Assembly (NCBI GenBank): GCA_013322215.1
Contig: JAAMEZ010000014.1
Coordinates: 124,001-188,000 of the forward strand
From: Martinezella rhizogenes
GTDB lineage: Bacteria; Pseudomonadota; Alphaproteobacteria; Rhizobiales; Rhizobiaceae
Direction: 5' to 3'
Length of the DNA stretch: 64,000 nucleotides
Numbering within the stretch: position 1 is the stretch's first letter; each line of letters starts with the position of its first letter. A model generated the notes under the pieces. The model ran no database searches. It worked only from the letters and a program-made list of their open reading frames with translations, and was not told the DNA's origin. Positions 35,061 through 43,262 of this stretch are shown piece by piece. A program made the position numbers and the translations under genes.

Positions 35061-35118
35061 CCCTGCCCCGCAGCACGTACTCCAAATCCCGCAAACATGC
35101 GAATGCTGATCCACGCCG

Positions 35119-35814
35119 TCATCGCGCCGGCCCCTGCATCGAACGTGTCACGAACAGGTCGCCGGACGGCAGCGCGACGGTGAGGACATTGCGTGTGGCA
35201 GCTGCAACGGCAGCGCCGTTCGGCGGCCCTTTGGCCAGCGCAAGATTTGAGACAGAACCGCGACCGGGTTGCGCGACAAAGAGCGGCGCCGCGCGCCAAG
35301 CGGGCGATCGGGAAGAGACGTGAACGTCTGTTGCGACGACGTTGTTGGCGCCGATCTTCGGTGCGATCGACGCGACATAGGCGCGGGTCTTGGCCGGAAG
35401 CGGGCGACCGGCAAGCGAGGCCTCGTAGCGACCAGGACCGGCGTTATAGGCAGCGAGGAAACCGGGCGAACCGTATCGATCGTAGAGCTCACGCAGATAG
35501 GCAGCACCTGCGAGAATATTGTCACGCGGGTCATAGGGATCTTTTCCGAGACGATGGCGTATGCACAGGTCGGCCCATGTATCTGGCATGATCTGCATCA
35601 GCCCGATCGCGCCGGCGCGCGAAACGGCATGTGGATCGCCGGCACTTTCGGCCCGCATCACCGTTTCGATCCACAGCGCCGGCAAGGCGAAGCGCCGCGA
35701 CGCCTCGGCGATGTGCACGGCGTAGGACTGAGCTTGAGAAGGTGCCGATGAGGCCGCGACGGTACCGCCAGACAACATCGAAACGAGCGCGAGATATGCG
35801 GGAAAAGCCTGCAT
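35119..35814 (-). CDS. Lytic transglycosylase (VirB1-like)
   Basis: 231 residues with a signal peptide (about 1-28) and an SLT domain. The catalytic Glu lies in ETVMRAESAGDPHAVSRAGAIGLMQ, with the conserved AYNAGPGRYE further on. It opens peptidoglycan locally for the transfer channel. The C-terminal 60 residues are Ala/Arg-rich and not conserved. It is followed immediately downstream by the oriT region. Confidence 0.92.
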   Translation of the reverse strand: MQAFPAYLALVSMLSGGTVAASSAPSQAQSYAVHIAEASRRFALPALWIETVMRAESAGDPHAVSRAGAIGLMQIMPDTWADLCIRHRLGKDPYDPRDNILAGAAYLRELYDRYGSPGFLAAYNAGPGRYEASLAGRPLPAKTRAYVASIAPKIGANNVVATDVHVSSRSPAWRAAPLFVAQPGRGSVSNLALAKGPPNGAAVAAATRNVLTVALPSGDLFVTRSMQGPAR

Positions 35815-35817
35815 CGA

Positions 35818-36153
35818 TCAGCTCGCCCCATTGCGCTTGTGGCGACGGCTCCAGTGCAGTGACCATGACGCACCGCTCTCATCATCGCGAAAGAGGGTAG
35901 CGCGTATGGGTTGTGGCAGCATCGGATCATCGATCAGAAGCGCGATATATTCACCGGCCCGTTCGCCGGTCCGATTCCATGCGACACCGATCGCCAGCCC
36001 GTCTTCGCTTCCCACGTAGACGCGATAGTCCGGGGCGTTTTCGATGTCGCTGGGCTCGATCCGCACGATTGCAAGATCGCGGGTCAGGCTGAAGGTGTGA
36101 ATGCTTCCGCTAAAGCCTGATGCGTGGCGTGTGAAGGTTCCGATCTGCGGCAT
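35818..36153 (-). CDS. DUF736 protein (first copy)
   Basis: 111 residues from MPQIGTFTRHASGFSGSIHT at 36153. The DUF736 pattern is complete: paired beta-strand blocks, APDYRVYVG, GVAWNRTGERAGEYIALLIDDP and the closing WSLHWSR. The ATG is about 10 bases after the traF stop. DUF736 proteins are constant parts of these conjugative elements and have no demonstrated function. A second copy lies at 40302-40628. Confidence 0.88.
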   Translation of the reverse strand: MPQIGTFTRHASGFSGSIHTFSLTRDLAIVRIEPSDIENAPDYRVYVGSEDGLAIGVAWNRTGERAGEYIALLIDDPMLPQPIRATLFRDDESGASWSLHWSRRHKRNGAS

Positions 36154-36163
36154 GGATGTCTCC

Positions 36164-36763
36164 TTAGAAGTGGTGAGAAAGAAACTCGGCGAAGAGATCG
36201 AGCCGTTCGATGGAGCGGTGTCGTTGGACGACATGCCGAGCAAGGCGATCATCCCCTATTGCGATGGAGTAGATCGGGATTACTCCGCCAACGATCGACC
36301 GCGCGGCAATCGGACCGAAATAGCGCCCGTCGAAACTGTCGGGGATGTCCCGGTTCATCAGGAAGAATTCGCCCTTGGCGATCCCGCGACAGCCCTGCCA
36401 GACCGGCAATGTCCGGCCGCGCCGATCATGATCGAGCGCAACGCCGTATGGCCTGGCATCGATGGTGATCGCGCGCCCGATGCGGCAGATCTGCTGGCCG
36501 GGCACTCCTGCCACATACTTCAAGAGTAATGTGCTGCGTCCGACATAGCCTCGCTCGATCATGAAGTCACCGATCGGCGCAGGGGGCCTGACCGCAACCA
36601 GATCGCCAACCGCGATCCGGTCGATGGGTTTGATGCGATAAAGGCCGATTGGAACACTTGCCGACGCATTCCAGACGACGATCGGCTGTGCCGGAAGCAA
36701 TGCCGGGCCGATGACAGCCATCGTCGCGACGAAGGTCGATGCGATGTAGGTGCGGCAGCTCAT
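36164..36763 (-). CDS. traF: Conjugal transfer peptidase TraF (S26 family)
   Basis: 199 residues from the ATG at 36763, overlapping the DUF2840 stop by ATGA. An N-terminal hydrophobic segment is followed by the catalytic Ser in NASASVPIGLYRIKP and the general-base Lys in LLLKYVAGVPGQQIC. It processes the TrbC pilin. The C-terminal 25 residues (HRSIERLDLFAEFLSHHF) extend past the usual end of the family. Confidence 0.92.
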   Translation of the reverse strand: MSCRTYIASTFVATMAVIGPALLPAQPIVVWNASASVPIGLYRIKPIDRIAVGDLVAVRPPAPIGDFMIERGYVGRSTLLLKYVAGVPGQQICRIGRAITIDARPYGVALDHDRRGRTLPVWQGCRGIAKGEFFLMNRDIPDSFDGRYFGPIAARSIVGGVIPIYSIAIGDDRLARHVVQRHRSIERLDLFAEFLSHHF

Positions 36764-37281
36764 CCCTGCACCTCCAGCCGCTTCAGCCACGCCTGATGGC
36801 GCGCGACCGTATAGGCGACCGGCGATTGGCCGGCCGTCATCCGATGAGCGACATGCCGCCAGTGATCGGGCGCGACATCGCAAGCGTCGATATCGGATGC
36901 TTCAATTGCATCGATGTGGCGCAATACCGTCTCGACCTTCGGCCAGCCCTCAAGCTTAAGCAGAATATCGCCGCCGGGACGGACGAACGGCAGTGTCTGA
37001 TAGCGCTCGCCGGGCTCGACCGTGCGCACGATGTCGATGCGCGAGATGACAGTTCCAAAATCATTGGCCGCCCAACGGACGAAGGCGAAGACGGAGTTTG
37101 GCGGAAAGCCGAGCCGGGAACGCTTACGATCGAGCATGCGTTCTTGTGACTCGCGTCCGAACCTGATCCAGTGTTCGATCTTCTTCTCAATCCATATCAA
37201 TTCGACATGGGTGAGGTGGTCGCTACGGTTCGTCGCCGGCAGGTGCGCGCTCAACGTTCGCTTGCATATGTCACTGGTCAT
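36760..37281 (-). CDS. DUF2840 protein
   Basis: 173 residues. THVELIWIEKKIEHWIRFG...RKRSRLGFPPNSVFAFVRWAANDFGT is the DUF2840 signature. It lies in the constant order rep, DUF2840, traF, DUF736. Its function is not established. The start at 37281 avoids the rep gene upstream. Confidence 0.87.
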   Translation of the reverse strand: MTSDICKRTLSAHLPATNRSDHLTHVELIWIEKKIEHWIRFGRESQERMLDRKRSRLGFPPNSVFAFVRWAANDFGTVISRIDIVRTVEPGERYQTLPFVRPGGDILLKLEGWPKVETVLRHIDAIEASDIDACDVAPDHWRHVAHRMTAGQSPVAYTVARHQAWLKRLEVQG

Positions 37282-37326
37282 TGGGGATCTCCATGGAATG
37301 GTAGCGCGTGCCATGATGTCGCGTTT

Positions 37327-38487
37327 TCATGGCTCCCCCTCCGGCTTACTGCTGCCGAGAACGCCGTACGCCGCGATCAATCCGCGTGCTCGTCGGTCAA
37401 GGACGGGCTTTGCTTCCGGCGCTGGTTTCGACGGGAGAACGGGATGAACGTTCCAGACTCTACCGCCTTCATCCCCAGCACGAGACGGCTCTTGAATGTT
37501 AGATTCCGGGTTAGAGTCTACGTTAGAGACGAGATTTTCGATGTCGGATCGGTGGGATAGGCAGCGTACCGGTTCCCGATGGCACGAGCGATGGGTTCCC
37601 GATGGCACGTGCCTGTGGGTTCTTGATGGCACGACGCTGTCCACAGCTCGTCCACAGGGCTGCGATGCCTCGAAAGCGAGCAGCACACGCCCCGTGAACT
37701 CGACCTCGATGAACAGCGTATAGCCAGGCAAAGGCTGACGCCGGATCGCGTCGCGAAGCTCGAATGCGAAGCGTTTGAAGGGTGAAAGGCTGCCGGACTT
37801 TTGATGAAGATGCCGAAAGTCGAAGCGCCAGCCGCCGCGCTGGCGGCCGCCATGCTTGCGCACCAGCCGGTAGAGCCAGCGATCGAGGCCACCGGTGAGA
37901 TCGAAATAGCCCCGGTCGATGGTAAGCACAAGCGCGTCGTCCATGACGGCATGGTAAAGCCAGTCCGGCACGATCAGCTGGATGCCTGTGGTCTTGCCGT
38001 TTCCGCCGACGCATTCATGCCACTCGTTAATCCAGGAAAAACGATGACGCCGGCCGCCGACAGGCTGGCGGATTGACGTCGAGACCGTCGTCGACTGCAA
38101 TCGGTCAAGACCGGCCTTGAGACGCCGATAGTCGCGCGCGGACGTGCCTCGGCCGATGAAGGTCAGGATCTCATAGGGCGTGGCCGCAATCAGCCGCGAT
38201 GTCCGCAGGCCGAGGTCGCGCGCCTCAACGATCTGGCTTGCCACCCAGATCAGGATATCGGCGTCCCAGATCGTCGCCATACCGTGGTCGGGCACGGCTT
38301 CGACCTTGATTGCCACATCGCCCGCTTGAAAGTCGATCGGCACGACGCGATGGGTCTTTGACAGCGAAAAGAATGGATAGCTCATGAGATCCTGGGCGTC
38401 TCGCGCCGCAAAGTCGCCGGACAGTGCCTGGAACAGGTTCAACTGGCCGCGCTCAGATATGGATTGAGGTTGATGTCGGTCCGTCAT
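37327..38487 (-). CDS. Replication initiator protein A-type protein
   Basis: 386 residues. The core (about 15-260) has the RPA family pattern: QLNLFQALSGDFAARDAQDLMSYPFFSLSK, then VDAD-like IWDADILIWVASQIVEA, then WLYRLVRKHGG. The last about 110 residues encode an odd repetitive stretch (VPSRTHRHVPSGTHRSCHREP) produced by three DNA direct repeats (see 37571-37634), so this part may serve as DNA rather than protein. It suggests that the element can replicate briefly as a circle. Confidence 0.9.
   Translation of the reverse strand: MTDRHQPQSISERGQLNLFQALSGDFAARDAQDLMSYPFFSLSKTHRVVPIDFQAGDVAIKVEAVPDHGMATIWDADILIWVASQIVEARDLGLRTSRLIAATPYEILTFIGRGTSARDYRRLKAGLDRLQSTTVSTSIRQPVGGRRHRFSWINEWHECVGGNGKTTGIQLIVPDWLYHAVMDDALVLTIDRGYFDLTGGLDRWLYRLVRKHGGRQRGGWRFDFRHLHQKSGSLSPFKRFAFELRDAIRRQPLPGYTLFIEVEFTGRVLLAFEASQPCGRAVDSVVPSRTHRHVPSGTHRSCHREPVRCLSHRSDIENLVSNVDSNPESNIQEPSRAGDEGGRVWNVHPVLPSKPAPEAKPVLDRRARGLIAAYGVLGSSKPEGEP
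37571..37634. repeat. Iteron-like direct repeats inside the rep 3' end
   Basis: Three copies of GGTTCCCGATGGCACGA start at 37571, 37594 and 37618 (the third reads GGTTCTTGATGGCACGA), spaced 23 and 24 bases apart, close to two helical turns. They sit within the coding end of the replication initiator. This arrangement resembles initiator-binding iterons of a plasmid-type origin. Confidence 0.65.
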
Positions 38488-38503
38488 TGCAAAGGACCTA
38501 CAC

Positions 38504-38785
38504 TCAGCGTGAGTAGCGCGATGCAAGGGGATTTACGGGCAGTGCCTGACGCTTTGCTGGCAGCACATCTCCACGCGGATCGGAGGTCGAGACGACGGCG
38601 CCGCGGGCTGCCCAGGCCTGCAGGTCTTCGACGGAATAGACGACGCGGCCGCCAAGTTTGCGGTAGGCGGGTCCGGTTCCGTAGGTGCGATGCTTTTCGA
38701 GTGTGCGGGCGGACAGGCTGAGGAATTCGGCGGCCTCCTTGGTGCGAAGAAAGCGCGGCGGCAGAGCGGCGGGATTGGGATGCAT
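38504..38785 (-). CDS. AlpA/MerR-like helix-turn-helix regulator
   Basis: 93 residues from MHPNPAALPPRFLRTKEAAEFLSLS. The HTH_17-type domain spans about 13-60 (TKEAAEFLSLSARTLEKHRTYGTGPAYRKLGGRVVYSVEDLQAW). Such proteins act as excisionase-like or rep-control regulators. It ends 16 bases before the rep start, so it is likely cotranscribed. Confidence 0.9.
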   Translation of the reverse strand: MHPNPAALPPRFLRTKEAAEFLSLSARTLEKHRTYGTGPAYRKLGGRVVYSVEDLQAWAARGAVVSTSDPRGDVLPAKRQALPVNPLASRYSR

Positions 38786-38882
38786 GGGTCGGGTCTCCGT
38801 GGGTGATCGAACGGCTGCCGCGTCGATGCGGCGAATGGCGATCACTGTGGGGGAGAAGCCGCTTCGTCGGGGATGGGGAAGT

Positions 38883-39569
38883 TTATCGGGTCGAAATTCC
38901 CACCCCGCCGGCCCTGGTGGGTCGAGGTCGACGCCGGTGTCGCAGGAGTTGCAGATAGCCGCCGCCGATCAGGGCGCGCCCACCTTCAACCAGGCCGATC
39001 GCCGCGTCGCGCAATGACGACGTCTTCCAGGGTGCGGATAGCACGCGTTCGCGGCCATAAAGTGCAATCGCGATGTCGCGATAGCTGGCACCGTGACCGC
39101 GTCCGTCGGCCGCCCGCATCATAAGACGCAGGCGGGGCCGTTGCTGCGGCGTCATGCGCGTGTCTTTAGGGACGGGCCTCCTTCGAAGCGCTTGCCAGAG
39201 GCGGGTCAACGCCTCGATGCGGCCGGCGATATCGCCATCAAGCGGTATCAGTGCGGTCAGCGGTTGGTCTGACGCGCAACCGTGGAGGAATAGGAGTTGC
39301 GCCGCCTCGTCGCTGCGATGGATCGCATGATATCCATGTTCGCTTGGACGGCCCCGGCGAAGGTCTTCAGAAGTGAGACTTTTTTCCTGCGGCAGGAAGC
39401 CCTCTGTTTTGGTGAGAAGGAGTACTGCGGGATCGACGACCGGAGACCAGAAGACGTCTTGTTCCCGCGCTGAAAGGTCAGGCCTTGCGGGGAAATCGTA
39501 GCCCCCAGCGTTTCTGCACCTCCGGCGAATAGACCGTTGATTGACGCTGTGCCTTCGTGAGGGTGTCAT
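38883..39569 (-). CDS. DUF2285 protein, frame-shifted from its N-terminal partner
   Basis: The conserved part begins at FPARPDLSAREQDVFWSP and continues to the C-terminal DUF2285 region (RMTPQQRPRLRLMMRAADGRGHGASYRDIAIALYGRE), a predicted winged-helix DNA-binding segment. The first about 25 codons from the ATG at 39569 are out-of-frame shadow of the overlapping gene at 39478-39687. In related proteins the two parts form one chain. Here a run of four C (minus strand, 39489-39492) shifts the frame. No good start codon exists just after the shift, so it is either a frameshift-expressed protein or a mutated gene. Confidence 0.65.
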   Translation of the reverse strand: MTPSRRHSVNQRSIRRRCRNAGGYDFPARPDLSAREQDVFWSPVVDPAVLLLTKTEGFLPQEKSLTSEDLRRGRPSEHGYHAIHRSDEAAQLLFLHGCASDQPLTALIPLDGDIAGRIEALTRLWQALRRRPVPKDTRMTPQQRPRLRLMMRAADGRGHGASYRDIAIALYGRERVLSAPWKTSSLRDAAIGLVEGGRALIGGGYLQLLRHRRRPRPTRAGGVGISTR

Positions 39570-39687
39570 AATGCCGCTGATATGGTTCGTGCCGGCGAAG
39601 GCATTCCCAAGCCAGGCCTTCGATTGATAGCGTGTCGAAGAAATCGTAAGCTTGGCTATCGCGCCATCGCGATGTATCCGGCTTCAT
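39478..39687 (-). CDS. Small regulator-domain protein, N-terminal part of the DUF2285 gene
   Basis: 69 residues: DSQAYDFFDTLSIEGLAWECLRRHEPYQRHY...QKRWGLRFPRKA. This is the short transcriptional-regulator-like domain that normally precedes DUF2285 in one polypeptide. It ends at a TGA nine bases after a four-C run, where the other frame continues the family sequence. It is translated as a separate small protein unless ribosomes shift frame. Confidence 0.75.
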   Translation of the reverse strand: MKPDTSRWRDSQAYDFFDTLSIEGLAWECLRRHEPYQRHYDTLTKAQRQSTVYSPEVQKRWGLRFPRKA

Positions 39688-39772
39688 TACTTAACCCCCT
39701 GCAAACGCGGCGCAAGTCGAACAAAAACGATCATGGGGCGGCGACAGTTTGGGAATGACGGCAACGCGCAAT

Positions 39773-39797
39773 GGGTGATGCGGCAAGTGCATCACCC
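39773..39797. promoter_or_regulatory. Perfect hairpin between DUF2285 genes
   Basis: GGGTGATGC (39773-39781) pairs exactly with GCATCACCC (39789-39797) over a 7-base loop. It lies between the stop of the small DUF2285 gene and the start of the next gene on the minus strand. No T-run follows, so it could be a processing or regulatory hairpin or an operator. Confidence 0.45.
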
Positions 39798-39821
39798 GGA
39801 TGTCGGCGCGCATCTGCCACC

Positions 39822-40121
39822 TTACTTGCTGACGAGGTGAAGCAGGTGCTTGTAGCCACTCGCCGCAATCCAGCGGGCACGCGACAAATGGGCGTCATAG
39901 ATGCGGCGGGCGCGCTCCGCATCTTTTTCGGGATCGATGCCGAAAAGGATCTCAATGGCCAGACGCCAATCGGTGCCATCGGCCTCGGCGTCAAGCAGCC
40001 GCATATAGAGTTTCAGATGCGCCCGATCGTAATCGGTAAGTTGATCTTCCTCTGAGACATCGTCTTCGAACGGTTCGGTCACGGCCTTGCCCTCATCTGC
40101 GCGCCGGAGCAGGCGCGACAC
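39822..40121 (-). CDS. Small DUF2285-type DNA-binding protein
   Basis: 99 residues. AHLKLYMRLLDAEADGTDWRLAIEILFGIDPEKDAERARRIYDAHLSRARWIAASGYKHLL matches the short DUF2285 proteins found in this element family. These are predicted to bind DNA and possibly control excision or transfer. It follows the DUF736 gene on the same strand after a 180-base gap holding two hairpins. Confidence 0.85.
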   Translation of the reverse strand: MSRLLRRADEGKAVTEPFEDDVSEEDQLTDYDRAHLKLYMRLLDAEADGTDWRLAIEILFGIDPEKDAERARRIYDAHLSRARWIAASGYKHLLHLVSK

Positions 40122-40170
40122 CTATCCTTGCAGAACCGCCGTACAAAAGGAGGGCCTATTGTGAGCATCG

Positions 40171-40209
40171 GGCGATGCATGATCTGCATCGCCACGATCC
40201 GCAGGATCG
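40171..40209. promoter_or_regulatory. Two adjacent perfect hairpins
   Basis: GGCGATGCA (40171-40179) pairs with TGCATCGCC (40185-40193) over a 5-base loop. One base later, CGATCC (40195-40200) pairs with GGATCG (40204-40209) over GCA. They lie in the gap between the DUF736 stop and the small DUF2285 start on the minus strand. They may form a terminator/attenuator pair or a repressor site. Confidence 0.45.
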
Positions 40210-40301
40210 GTGGGAGCAAATCGCCTTACGTGCTCTTGCCCCGCCCGTCCTCGCCTGAAAGCCTTGAGGCCCCGGCCCTTAGGTCGGAGCCTCAGTTGAC
40301 C

Positions 40302-40628
40302 TTAGTCGCCACGCCGCTTGTTGGGGCGCGACCAGATCAGCGAGTAGCCGTCGCCGTCCGTGTCCTCGAAGAGGTTCGCGAAGATCGGGGCATTGAAGCT
40401 CGGATCGTCGAGCTTGAGCCCGAGATAATCGCGGTCTTCGCTGGAGCGCTTGGTCCAGGCCGCTCCGATCTCGGCGCGACCGACGAAGATGCGGTGGCTT
40501 GGGGCGCTGTCGCCGGTTGCACGTGTTTCGGGTACCAGGCGGACGTTTTTGGCCTGGACGGAAAGGGTGACGATCTCGCCGATGAACTCGTTGTTGTCGG
40601 ACTTCTTGAAGGTGCCGATGGTAGCCAT
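40302..40628 (-). CDS. DUF736 protein (second copy)
   Basis: 108 residues from MATIGTFKKSDNNEFIGEIVTLSVQ at 40628, with AAGGAGAAAG upstream. It is a more typical DUF736 than the copy at 35818 (SHRIFVGRAEIGAAWTKRSSEDRDYLGLKLDDPSF...LFEDTDGDGYSLIWSR). Function unknown. Confidence 0.9.
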   Translation of the reverse strand: MATIGTFKKSDNNEFIGEIVTLSVQAKNVRLVPETRATGDSAPSHRIFVGRAEIGAAWTKRSSEDRDYLGLKLDDPSFNAPIFANLFEDTDGDGYSLIWSRPNKRRGD

Positions 40629-41227
40629 GTTCTTTCTCCTTGATCTGCGTTTCGAACCCGCACCATTGCGGCCTCGATGGCGATCGAATGGCCGCGGGCG
40701 ATCGACGGCGCACCCGAAGGGTTCAACAGGAAAGGAAGAAGTTTCTTGTCTCGCGAGGAATGGCGGCAAAGCCGACAGGGGGAGAAACTTATGACACCAC
40801 TGTTGCGCCTTAGGAGGTCGAGGCGTAGCCGGCCTGCTGCCAGATCAGCCGATTGAAGAGGCCGTTTGGAGCGTTCGGCACGCGAAAACGGAGGAAACAA
40901 TGGCACCCCTCGCCCTCGCAGTACCGGCATCATCGATGTTCCCTCGCGAAATCTATCCCCTTCACAAGGGCCAACATCGGACCGCCGCAACAGCAACTTC
41001 AGACGACCGCCACGCGCGGCCGTGCGATGGCTCGTCCAAGGCGTGACAGGTGCTGCCCACGCGACATGATTTGCGTTCGACGGATCTGCGGCTCTCCATC
41101 AAGCGTCTCAAAGCGGGATTGTGCCCTCCCTTCGCTGCATCAGCGATGAAACGGGGCATATGCAACGATCGAGAATGCAAGTATAAGTGGCGTGATGATA
41201 GGGGTCATCTTTTGGGGGATCTTGCCA
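40629..41227. other. Intergenic region before the EEP gene
   Basis: About 600 bases without a convincing gene on either strand. The frames that exist are short and lack family resemblance. It must contain the promoter of the leftward DUF736 gene and probably that of the rightward EEP gene. It is the largest gap within the element and may mark an insertion point. Confidence 0.45.
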
Positions 41228-42310
41228 ATGCCGTACTATGCCGCGCTCAGACGTGAGGAACCTGCGACTAGAAAGCGAATTGCGTCCGGACTGCTGCGCC
41301 TGCGTCAGGCGCTCGTCGACCAAAAGGTGCCGTCGCGAACGGTTGCAGGCAACGTACTCATCGCGAGCTGGAATATCCGGGAGTTTGACAGCAGGAAGTT
41401 TGGCGGACGCTCGAAGGAAGCCTTCTACTACATCGCCGAGATACTCAGCCATTTCGATCTCATTGCGATTCAGGAGGTCCGCAGCGACCTTTCCGCGCTG
41501 GAAGAGGTGCAAAAGCTGCTCGGAAGCTGGTGGAAATACATCGTCACGGATGTCACCGACAAAGCCCTTGGCGGCAATGACGAACGCATGGCGTTCCTAT
41601 ACGACAGCAGGAAAGTAACCTTTGGCGGCCTTGCCGGCGAGATCGTTCTGCCGCCATCGAAGGTCGATCCCACGGTCCTGCAATTTGCGCGGACCCCATT
41701 CATATGCGGGTTTCGATCCGGCTGGGCGAAAATCGATCTCTGCACCGTCCACATCTTCTATGGCAACGACGAGCCGCTGGATCCGCGACGGTTGGCGGAG
41801 ATCCGCAACCTGGCGAACTTCCTGGCCAAACGCGCCAAGAAGGCGGCACAGCCGGAACCGTCGCCCGCCCCGACGACAACGATCCGTCCTCCTGAACCGG
41901 ATACGCTGATCCTGCTTGGTGACTTCAACATCTTCGACACGACGGACGCCACGCTCAAGGCGATTACCGATGCCGGCTTTGCAATTCCCAAGGTACTGAC
42001 CGAACGGGGCAAGGGCGACGGCAGCAACATGGTAAGGGACAAATTCTACGACCAGATTGCGATCTGGCGCGGAAAGCGGTTCGGCGAGACGCCTCGCGGC
42101 GGGGTGTTCGATTTCTACAAGGCGGTGTTTCGCGACGAGGACGAGGCTACCTATGCATCACAGATCAAGCCCGCCAAATCCGGCAAGCCGCCGAAATACA
42201 AGGAATGGAAGACCTACCAAATGTCCGATCATCTGGTGCTCTGGTCCGCCTTCAAGGTCGACTTTGCTGAGGATTATTTGAGCGATCTCGCCAAGGATGT
42301 CCAAGGATAG
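41228..42310 (+). CDS. Endonuclease/exonuclease/phosphatase (EEP) family protein
   Basis: 360 residues. The EEP catalytic blocks are in order: IASWNIREFDS near 45-55, FDLIAIQEVRS near 77-87 (metal-binding Glu), NDERMAFLYDS near 118-128, LLGDFNIFD near 230-238 (Asp and Asn), KFYDQIAI near 280, and a terminal SDHLVLWS (Asp-His). All catalytic residues are present. It lacks a signal peptide, so it probably acts in the cytosol, hydrolysing a nucleic acid or phosphodiester. It is the only long rightward gene of the element and looks like inserted cargo. Its substrate is unknown. Confidence 0.88.
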   Translation: MPYYAALRREEPATRKRIASGLLRLRQALVDQKVPSRTVAGNVLIASWNIREFDSRKFGGRSKEAFYYIAEILSHFDLIAIQEVRSDLSALEEVQKLLGSWWKYIVTDVTDKALGGNDERMAFLYDSRKVTFGGLAGEIVLPPSKVDPTVLQFARTPFICGFRSGWAKIDLCTVHIFYGNDEPLDPRRLAEIRNLANFLAKRAKKAAQPEPSPAPTTTIRPPEPDTLILLGDFNIFDTTDATLKAITDAGFAIPKVLTERGKGDGSNMVRDKFYDQIAIWRGKRFGETPRGGVFDFYKAVFRDEDEATYASQIKPAKSGKPPKYKEWKTYQMSDHLVLWSAFKVDFAEDYLSDLAKDVQG

Positions 42311-42338
42311 CGCGTGCCCGGCGGGATCGGGGCGGCGC

Positions 42339-43262
42339 TCACGCGCCACCGAATTTCCAGACCGGAATGCCGAGCCTTCTTGCCTTGTCGGCAAGATTGT
42401 CGTGAATGCCCGTGCCGGGAAAGTGCATGACGCCCTTCGGCACGATTTCCAGCATTTCGTCGTTGCGCTTGAATGGGGCCGCACGCCCATGTTTTGTCCA
42501 ATCCGGGGCAAAGCCGATCTGCGGCACGTTGCGGTTTCTTGCCCAGAGCGAAGCGATCTTTTCAGCGCCCTTGGGCGACCTGCCGTGCAGGAGAACCATG
42601 TCCGGATGCTTGCGATGCACCTGGTCGAGCTTCGCCCAGATCAGGCCATGGTCGTCGAAATCAAGTCCGCCGGTCACAATGATCTTCGGACCGGCAGGCA
42701 GCAGAACGTCCCTTTCGGCGCGCCTCTTCGCCATCAGGAAGTCGCGGCTGTCGATCATCGCAGCGGTGAGATTGTGGTGGTTGATCTTCGACCCGCTGCG
42801 CGGCAACCAGATCTTCCCGACATGGCGCTCATAGTGTTCGGCCGCCTGGTCGCGCATCAGTTCGAATGCGTTTTGACGCTCAACGAGCGTTATGCCCTCG
42901 GCGGTCAGCCGCTCAAGCTCGACCGAGCGCACCTCGCTGCCATCTTGTTCCCGTTGCGAGCGCTTCTGTGCCTGCTCGTTTTCATCAAGCTCGCGCGCGA
43001 TCCGCTCGGCGGCACGATGGAAGAGGTTGGCGGCCGACCACAGGAGATCGTCAAGATCCGGTTCAAGGCGCGTGGTCTCAAGCGTCGCGATCAGCGCGTC
43101 GAAAATGTCTGCAACCGCGCCGGCAATCGCGTTGCCGTCAGGCAAGGGTCGTTGATCGGGCTCGTCGACAAAGGGCCGATAGCCGTGGAGTTGCAGCTCG
43201 GCCAGAACGTGGTCGGTAGAAGACGAGGCGTGGTGGGGTTCATTGCTGTCGTGCCTGCTCAT
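42339..43262 (-). CDS. DUF2493 (SLOG-superfamily) protein
   Basis: 307 residues. The N-terminal half (about 1-185) is helical with coiled character (ERIARELDENEQAQKRSQREQ). The C-terminal half carries the YAcAr/DUF2493 Rossmann-like domain: KIIVTGGLDFDDHGLIWAKLDQVHRKHPDMVLLHGRSPKGAEKIASLWARNRNVPQIGFAPDW. SLOG domains bind nucleotides or nucleosides. It is standard in this ICE family, but its role is not shown. Confidence 0.88.
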   Translation of the reverse strand: MSRHDSNEPHHASSSTDHVLAELQLHGYRPFVDEPDQRPLPDGNAIAGAVADIFDALIATLETTRLEPDLDDLLWSAANLFHRAAERIARELDENEQAQKRSQREQDGSEVRSVELERLTAEGITLVERQNAFELMRDQAAEHYERHVGKIWLPRSGSKINHHNLTAAMIDSRDFLMAKRRAERDVLLPAGPKIIVTGGLDFDDHGLIWAKLDQVHRKHPDMVLLHGRSPKGAEKIASLWARNRNVPQIGFAPDWTKHGRAAPFKRNDEMLEIVPKGVMHFPGTGIHDNLADKARRLGIPVWKFGGA

